From: Patescibacteria group bacterium
Lineage (GTDB): Bacteria > Patescibacteriota > Patescibacteriia > JAHIZJ01
DNA: 42,093 nucleotides
Reading direction: 5' to 3'
Assembly: GCA_028714495.1 (NCBI GenBank)
Contig: JAQTMH010000001.1
Location: forward strand, 137,721-179,813
Each line of letters begins with the position of its first letter. Positions within the stretch are counted from its first letter, which is position 1. Made by a program: the position numbers and the translations under genes. Shown piece by piece: positions 36,537 to 42,093 of the stretch. Below the pieces are notes generated by a model. It ran no database searches. It was not told the origin of the DNA and saw only the letters and a list, made by a program, of their open reading frames with translations.

Positions 36537-37813
36537 TTTGGTATATTTTATCCCTTTGCCTTTTCTTTCTGCTCGCCTTGCTGAAAACTAAAATGGCGGC
36601 CTATTTGCTGGCCCTGCTACTGCCCACCTACCTCCTTCGTTTTTCCATCGCCGGATATCCCACAACAATTCTCGAAGGAATGATTCTGGTTTTAGTCGGA
36701 GTATTTCTGGTAAAAAGCCTGGCCCTGGGAAATTTTCGGAAAATCAAAATACCCTGGAAATGGCTTTTGCTTCTTTTGCTGGCCGCGGCCACTACCTCAA
36801 TCTTCGTTTCTTCTGAAACCCGCTCAGCCCTCGGCCTCTGGAAAGCCTATTTTATCGAACCGATCCTGCTTTTCATCGTCTTGGTAAATCTCTTGGAGAC
36901 ACCCCGAGACCGTCGCCGGCTGGTTTATAGCCTGGGGCTTTCGGCAATAATTATTTCGTTGGTCAGCCTGGCTCAATATTTCGGATTTTTATCCAGTCCC
37001 GAACCCTGGATAAAAGAAACACCCAAGCGGGTTACTTCGGTCTTCGATTATCCGAACGCGGTCGGGCTGTTCCTGACCCCGATCATCGGGCTGTTCCTCG
37101 GCTTCCTGACTCTGCGCAACCATAAATTCAATCATCTTTTTTCAGCCCTGGTCATTGTCACCGGTCTGGCCGCCCTCTTCTTTTCCTACACCCGGGGCGC
37201 CGCCCTGGGCTTGGCCGCGGCTTTGGTTTTTCTGGCTTTCTTCAGCCAGAGGAAAAATTGGGTTTGGCTGGCGCTTGTCCTATTCGCCGCCACCCTGATA
37301 ATTCTGCCAGCTGGCCGTCATTTGGTCAGCTCGGTTTTAACTGTCTCTGATGTTTCAACCGATGTCCGAGTGGTTTTGTGGCAAGGCACCTGGAATCTTT
37401 TGAAAGCCCATCCGATTTTAGGCGCTGGTTTGGCTGGTTTTCCCGCGCTTTATGACCAGTACCGCCTGATTAAACATACCGAGCTGGTGCTCTATCCCCA
37501 CAATATCTTCCTGAATTTCTGGGTGGAAATCGGTCTGGCCGGTCTAATCGCAATTTTAATTATTCTAGCCGCGTATTATTGGACTGGTTTTCGCAACCGA
37601 GCCAGGAATATAAATCCGGTCTTATCAATCGGCCTGCTTTCAGCCATGACTGCTTTAATCGTCTATGGCCTGGTCGAAGCTCCCTATTTCAAAAACGACC
37701 TCGCCACCCAATTCTGGATCCTCTGCGCTTTGCTGGTCGGCGCAAAAGCCAACCGACTGGAAAATACCGTCAGCCCCGAGACCGCGGCCAGGCTGAAGAA
37801 GTCGAGGGTGTAA
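36533..37813 (+). CDS. O-antigen ligase family protein
   Basis: FFSYTRGAALGLAAAL; LLKAHPILGAGLAGFPALYDQYR; PHNIFLNFWVEIGLAGL; ATGA overlap. Confidence 0.87.
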   Translation: MIWYILSLCLFFLLALLKTKMAAYLLALLLPTYLLRFSIAGYPTTILEGMILVLVGVFLVKSLALGNFRKIKIPWKWLLLLLLAAATTSIFVSSETRSALGLWKAYFIEPILLFIVLVNLLETPRDRRRLVYSLGLSAIIISLVSLAQYFGFLSSPEPWIKETPKRVTSVFDYPNAVGLFLTPIIGLFLGFLTLRNHKFNHLFSALVIVTGLAALFFSYTRGAALGLAAALVFLAFFSQRKNWVWLALVLFAATLIILPAGRHLVSSVLTVSDVSTDVRVVLWQGTWNLLKAHPILGAGLAGFPALYDQYRLIKHTELVLYPHNIFLNFWVEIGLAGLIAILIILAAYYWTGFRNRARNINPVLSIGLLSAMTALIVYGLVEAPYFKNDLATQFWILCALLVGAKANRLENTVSPETAARLKKSRV

Positions 37814-37835
37814 GGTTGAAATAATGGTAAGCCGA

Positions 37836-37863
37836 TAAAAAAAGAGAGCCGGTTAAGCTCTCT
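37836..37863 (-). terminator. Rho-independent terminator
   Basis: Minus strand AGAGAGCTTAACCGGCTCTCTTTTTTT. Confidence 0.7.
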
Positions 37864-37886
37864 AGCCAAGGAACGATCTCGCGGCC

Positions 37887-38075
37887 CTACCCCTGCGGCC
37901 GGGTCCCAAGCGCCTCTTCACGAGACAAGCCGCAGCCAATACACTCGAGAAAGCCCGGCATGATCTCTTCTCCGCAGTTATGGCAGGTGGGCACGGCCTC
38001 CATCTTGCCCCCGCAGGTCGAACAGGTTTCCGCGTCTTCCTCTGAAGCAAGCCTGCATTTCGAACAATAAGTCAT
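37887..38075 (-). CDS. Double zinc-ribbon protein
   Basis: CSKCRLASEEDAETCSTCGG / CHNCGEEIMPGFLECIGCG; minus promoter TTGACA-17-TATTAT. Confidence 0.75.
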   Translation of the reverse strand: MTYCSKCRLASEEDAETCSTCGGKMEAVPTCHNCGEEIMPGFLECIGCGLSREEALGTRPQG

Positions 38076-38254
38076 GTCAGTCCCCTCCCTGGTATCAGCT
38101 GACCCGAGTATCAGCCCATGACTAAACGACTTAACATAATATATGAATTATCCAAATTTGTCAAGCATTTGGCAATTATTATCCTCCGCGCTCGTGCCTG
38201 AGATATTGAGAGGTTAAGGGAGTATACGATAAAGTAACTACACCGAAACCAGCC

Positions 38255-38914
38255 ATGACACGAACGCTCACAAATATTATGAACAATCTCCCACATATTA
38301 AAAAACCTGGCCTAGCCATCGATATCGATGAGACGCTTTCCTGGACCATCGGCTATTGGGTCGCAAAGATGCAGGAGAAATTCGGCAATCCTGAAAACCT
38401 TACAATCAAGGAAATAATCGAGAAGTACCGCTATACCCAGAACGTCCCCTACTGGCAGTCGGACGAAGCCAAACAATGGATCCAGGACAAAATCCATTCC
38501 GACGATCTGCAAAAGGAACTGCCGCTGATCGAGGGCGCCAACGCGTATCTGAACAAGATTAACGAAATAATTCCCATCGCAGCCTATATTACCGTCCGAC
38601 CGGAAAAGGTAATAAACGGCACCCAGGACTGGCTTGATAAACACGGTTTTCCAAAAGCTCCAATCATCTGCAAACCAATGGAAGTCAGCCATCAAAATGG
38701 CAATCAATGGAAAGCCGAAGTCCTGCAAAAACTCTATCCTGACATCCTAGGAATGATCGACGACAACGCCAAATTGCTAGAATATTTGGCTGAGGATTAC
38801 AAAGGAATTATCTTTTTATACGATCATACAAATATCGATAGCAAATTCAATGTCATCGCCTGTAAAAACTGGTTAAATGTTTATGTGGAGATGAAGAAAT
38901 ATTTTAAAAAATAG
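38255..38914 (+). CDS. HAD-superfamily hydrolase-like protein
   Basis: LAIDIDETL motif I, late GMIDDNAKLL motif; exact start uncertain (ATG 38279 also possible). Confidence 0.7.
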   Translation: MTRTLTNIMNNLPHIKKPGLAIDIDETLSWTIGYWVAKMQEKFGNPENLTIKEIIEKYRYTQNVPYWQSDEAKQWIQDKIHSDDLQKELPLIEGANAYLNKINEIIPIAAYITVRPEKVINGTQDWLDKHGFPKAPIICKPMEVSHQNGNQWKAEVLQKLYPDILGMIDDNAKLLEYLAEDYKGIIFLYDHTNIDSKFNVIACKNWLNVYVEMKKYFKK

Positions 38915-39003
38915 TTTTCCGCGGCGAGTGGCTGAAGAAGTTGAGGGGGTAGGTTAAGAAAAAAATATCTCTCGACTTCGTTCGAGAAATATTTTTTATT
39001 AAA

Positions 39004-39037
39004 TTAAAAAGACCCTTATTTATACTCCTTGGGTCTC
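39004..39037 (-). terminator. Rho-independent terminator
   Basis: Minus strand AGACCC...GGGTCT then TTTT. Confidence 0.6.
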
Positions 39038-39056
39038 GATAGGAGTGAACCGGCCT

Positions 39057-39332
39057 TCAAACGCCGGTCGACAGGTACTGTACCACCGCCTGCTTCCAGT
39101 CGGCGCTGGCCGGATCTCCCAGCACTGCACCGCAGGCCTGGCAGATGGCTGTGACGCGTTGGCGATCCACCTCCGTGAACTGCTCCGGCGTCGTGTAGGG
39201 CAGACTGCCCTGAGGAATGGGGGAAGCCTCCAATATCGCATTGAAGCGCCTCTTTAATTCCTCCTTCTCCGGAGCCGTATCGGGGACGCGCGCAAGCACG
39301 CCATCGACGATCTCACGCGGTGAACGGTTCAT
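39057..39332 (-). CDS. Hypothetical protein
   Basis: GGAAGGAGG SD supports ATG 39332 (MNRSPREIVDG...). Confidence 0.6.
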   Translation of the reverse strand: MNRSPREIVDGVLARVPDTAPEKEELKRRFNAILEASPIPQGSLPYTTPEQFTEVDRQRVTAICQACGAVLGDPASADWKQAVVQYLSTGV

Positions 39333-39483
39333 GACTGCCTCCTTCCGTGAAGATGGTAGTGACGGGACAGACCAAGACAGCGGCATTTATGAACCGGATA
39401 ACTTATAATATTTTTCAGAAAATGTCAAGAGCTTAAGGTGATGCCACCTTGCGTATCTATTCATCCTGAATTACGATAAGAAT

Positions 39484-40104
39484 ATGAAAAGCCGAAAAAC
39501 CCAAATATTCTTCGTAAACGGCGGTTCAACCCATCATAATAACCGCGCCTATCAGCGCTTCCTGAAGACCCGGCCGATAACCATCGAGAAAAAGATCTCC
39601 TGGAACGACGCCTATCTTGACCAGGCGCTAGGCCCGACTTTTCACATCATCCGGCCCCGGATGCCGCTCCAAGACAACGCGAAATACCAGGACTGGGCTA
39701 TCCATTTCGAACGCTTTTTCCCGAAGCTGAAAAATAATCTCATTCTCATTGGCCAGTCGCTCGGCGGCGGCTTCCTGGCTAAATACCTCTCGGAGAATAA
39801 ATTCCCCAGGAAAATCCTGTCGGTTTACCTGGTCTGTCCGCCGTTTGACGATACCCTGCCGAGCGAGCATCTGGCCGGCGGATTCAAGCTGAAGTCAGAT
39901 TTGTCGCTGATGGAAAAGAACGCGAAAAAACTGTATCTGCTTTTTTCGAAAAATGACGATGTTATCCCGGTGGTCCACGCCGCCAAGTACGCGAAAAAAC
40001 TGCCGAACGCGAAAGTCATTGTTTATAAGCACATCAAAGGGCATTTCCGCGTAGCCAAGTTTCCCGAAATCGTCAGGATGATAAAAAGGGACGCGAGGCG
40101 TTAA
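39484..40104 (+). CDS. Alpha/beta hydrolase
   Basis: LIGQSLGGGFLAKYL nucleophile elbow; LFSKNDDVIPVVHA; IKGHFR. Confidence 0.8.
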   Translation: MKSRKTQIFFVNGGSTHHNNRAYQRFLKTRPITIEKKISWNDAYLDQALGPTFHIIRPRMPLQDNAKYQDWAIHFERFFPKLKNNLILIGQSLGGGFLAKYLSENKFPRKILSVYLVCPPFDDTLPSEHLAGGFKLKSDLSLMEKNAKKLYLLFSKNDDVIPVVHAAKYAKKLPNAKVIVYKHIKGHFRVAKFPEIVRMIKRDARR

Positions 40105-40358
40105 ATGAGGGTGATTCTAAGTGGAAATATAAGCAATAATATTTGTCCGATTGAGACGCGAGCAATCCATGACTAAACGTAAGTGAGGTTGGCTAACCTC
40201 GCCTGCTGATTTGTAATGTCAAATACTCAAAATACGATCGCATTGATCCTATAAAATATACTATTCTTGACAAAAAACATCATATTTATTAAGATGCTCC
40301 CATCGTGTTCTTTGAAGTAGTTAGTGGCAATATGGTCTTTTCACGAAAGGAGTCGAGA

Positions 40359-40880
40359 ATGTCCTATCAGGCCGTGGTGGCGCGCGTGTTTCTGTCTCTC
40401 TTTTTCCTCCTGCCAATGGTGGGGTGCGGCGGGAATGATCGGAATGAAGTCCAGAAGGATCCGAGCAACGAGACCGCCGGTGCCCAAGCAACGGCCGGTG
40501 ACAGCCTCGTCATGTTCGATGTCAGCGTCGAAGGCTGCATGTGCACTGACTACGACTATTTCTTGGTCCGGTGGAGTGGGGGCGACAATGCCTTCGTGAA
40601 TGTCGCTGGGCTGGAATCCGTCCTGCGCTACGGCGATGCGAACGGCCTGCTCCTCTGCGACTGCCACGAAGGTGATGGCGCCGGGCTCAAGTCCATGATC
40701 AAAGAAATCGTGGCGCTGGAAGACGGACCGGGTCTCAGAATCAACCTGGTCCAGAAGGTCTATCTTGACGGCGACCAAGTCATCCCCAAAGTAAGCAAGC
40801 TCTTTCAGCAATACCAGTACTATTTCGTCATTGGGTCGAAGGTCCCATTCGTTCGGATCGCCGGCGCCCGGAAAATTTAA
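40359..40880 (+). CDS. Putative lipoprotein
   Basis: SD AAAGGAG before ATG 40359; lipobox-like LLPMVGC; TTGACA-17-TAAGAT upstream. Confidence 0.65.
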   Translation: MSYQAVVARVFLSLFFLLPMVGCGGNDRNEVQKDPSNETAGAQATAGDSLVMFDVSVEGCMCTDYDYFLVRWSGGDNAFVNVAGLESVLRYGDANGLLLCDCHEGDGAGLKSMIKEIVALEDGPGLRINLVQKVYLDGDQVIPKVSKLFQQYQYYFVIGSKVPFVRIAGARKI

Positions 40881-41173
40881 TCCGGGCCCTTTTTATTTGG
40901 GCCAGGGAAGAAATTCAGAATTTATCCCCGACTAGATCGGGGATCAGAAGGAATAATTATTGAAGTCCCGCAACGGGACAGCCGACATTCTTACTTCTAC
41001 ATTCTGAATTCTGCATTGCCCGATGATACCCACATTCTACTTTCTGTCTTCTGAATTATTAATTAGCAAATGGCGGGGTTACGATTATAGATCTCACATT
41101 TGACGGTTTGCATCAGCCAGTATAAGATGCTATCAGCTTTTGACCCAAAACCAGTTCACGAGGAGGAGGGAAG

Positions 41174-41377
41174 ATGCGGAACATTGAATTGGAGAGGTGG
41201 TACAATGATGACGTCATCGTCACGGCCAATGCAGGAGGGCTGAAGCCGGGCGATGTGGTCATGCTGCCCTTTGTCGTGAAGGCCGCCTGTCCTGCTCTCG
41301 GCGAAAACTATTTTGAGGTCATGCGCCTGGGCCAGGTTTTCCAGGCAGTCGTTCCCGAAGCCAGAACCTCTTCCTAA
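41174..41377 (+). CDS. Small hypothetical protein
   Basis: GAGGAGGAGGG SD; TTGACG-17-TAAGAT upstream; terminator downstream. Confidence 0.6.
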   Translation: MRNIELERWYNDDVIVTANAGGLKPGDVVMLPFVVKAACPALGENYFEVMRLGQVFQAVVPEARTSS

Positions 41378-41394
41378 CCGAAGAGGTTTTTTAT
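41366..41394 (+). terminator. Rho-independent terminator
   Basis: AACCTCTTCCTAACCGAAGAGGTT then TTTT. Confidence 0.7.
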
Positions 41395-41609
41395 TCCCAG
41401 CAAATCACGCAAGCGCGCCTTCAGGCGCGCATTTAAATAACGGCGAGCGTCAACGCTCGCCTGCGTGAATTTACGGCTTACCCCCTGCCTTGACATCTGA
41501 TAACCTTTTTGATACATTAGTCAGCCAACTAATAGCAACGCACCTTGTTAAATATAGGCATTGCCGTGAGGTTGCTAGGGCAGATAAACAGAATAAGGGG
41601 GAGCTAGCC

Positions 41610-42093
41610 ATGGATTTCTCGATTCCGTCAAACGCCCACAGTGTTACTCTGCTTGTGCGCCGGAGCAAGGCACACAATGACGTGCCAGCCGAAAGCCGCA
41701 GTCTCACGGACGCGGGCATCTCACTCTGTGAAGACGTTCAACCGTACTTGGAAGATGTGGTCGGTTCTCTGGGCGCCCGTTTCGGCGTGCCGCACTACTA
41801 CTGCGGCCCTTCGCCAGCCATGTTGATCACTTGTTTCATCCTCTTCGAGCCGAAGCAGATGACTGTCCACCCGCACCTGACCGTCACGGCCAGCGTGAAG
41901 CATCTACAGGGCGGCCGCTGGTTCGCGGAGATGCTGGCGGCCAAACAGAGTCGGGTTCAGATCATGCGAACGGCTCTGAAGGACATTACTCTCTGGGGCG
42001 GAGAGCCATTCGGACAAGAGAGCGGTCGGCTTTACCAGTTCCTCACGGAGGAAGGCAATGAGTCATTCCGGATTGCCGTCGCTGATGAACCGG
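41610..42093 (+). CDS. Histidine-phosphatase-like protein with degenerate RHG motif, 3' truncated by window end
   Basis: GGGGGAG SD, TTGACA-17-TACATT promoter; open frame to window end, absent from ORF track; VTLLVRRSKAHNDVPAESRSLTDAG...YYCGPSPAMLITCFIL. Confidence 0.55.
   Translation, partial: MDFSIPSNAHSVTLLVRRSKAHNDVPAESRSLTDAGISLCEDVQPYLEDVVGSLGARFGVPHYYCGPSPAMLITCFILFEPKQMTVHPHLTVTASVKHLQGGRWFAEMLAAKQSRVQIMRTALKDITLWGGEPFGQESGRLYQFLTEEGNESFRIAVADEP

Noticed and set aside
1-42093. CRISPR array, tRNA or rRNA genes
   Set aside because: No regularly spaced direct repeats, cas-like ORFs, or recognisable tRNA/rRNA sequences found by eye

Overview
This 42 kb bacterial window is dense and mostly coding. 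Its gene style suggests a small-genome, Patescibacteria/CPR-like lineage (inference: VanW, DUF2807 and DUF4342 proteins, O-antigen ligases, many ORFans, no rRNA or tRNA seen). Recognisable genes: DUF2807 fragment, DUF4342, C39-like peptidase, RelA/SpoT-type HD hydrolase, a very large BcrAD/BadF-type acyl-CoA dehydratase activase with DUF2229-like region, archaeal-type (type II) GAPDH, Hsp20, VanW, NIF3-like, RuvB, QueH, QueA, SpoIID/LytB with tandem NBR1-like Ig domains, a flippase/glycosyltransferase/two O-antigen ligase operon, zinc ribbon, HAD and alpha/beta hydrolase. Most interesting signals: (i) two candidate structured RNAs with a sigma70-like promoter, long-range stem and terminator (about 485-797 + and 21304-21482 -); (ii) an interspersed non-coding repeat family (805-977, 14585-14603, 14663-14828, 21070-21165); (iii) a 164-bp MITE-like element with 13-bp TIRs and a 5-bp target duplication (3708-3871) plus a truncated relative; (iv) perfect palindromes inside the conserved genes queH and queA; (v) an 80-codon ORF with one in-frame TAG, coupled by ATGA to the next gene; (vi) a second queA-like 3' end downstream of queA; (vii) a split between strong-SD monocistronic ORFans and SD-less/near-leaderless genes. 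No CRISPR array was seen. All assignments are from reading the sequence, without database searches.
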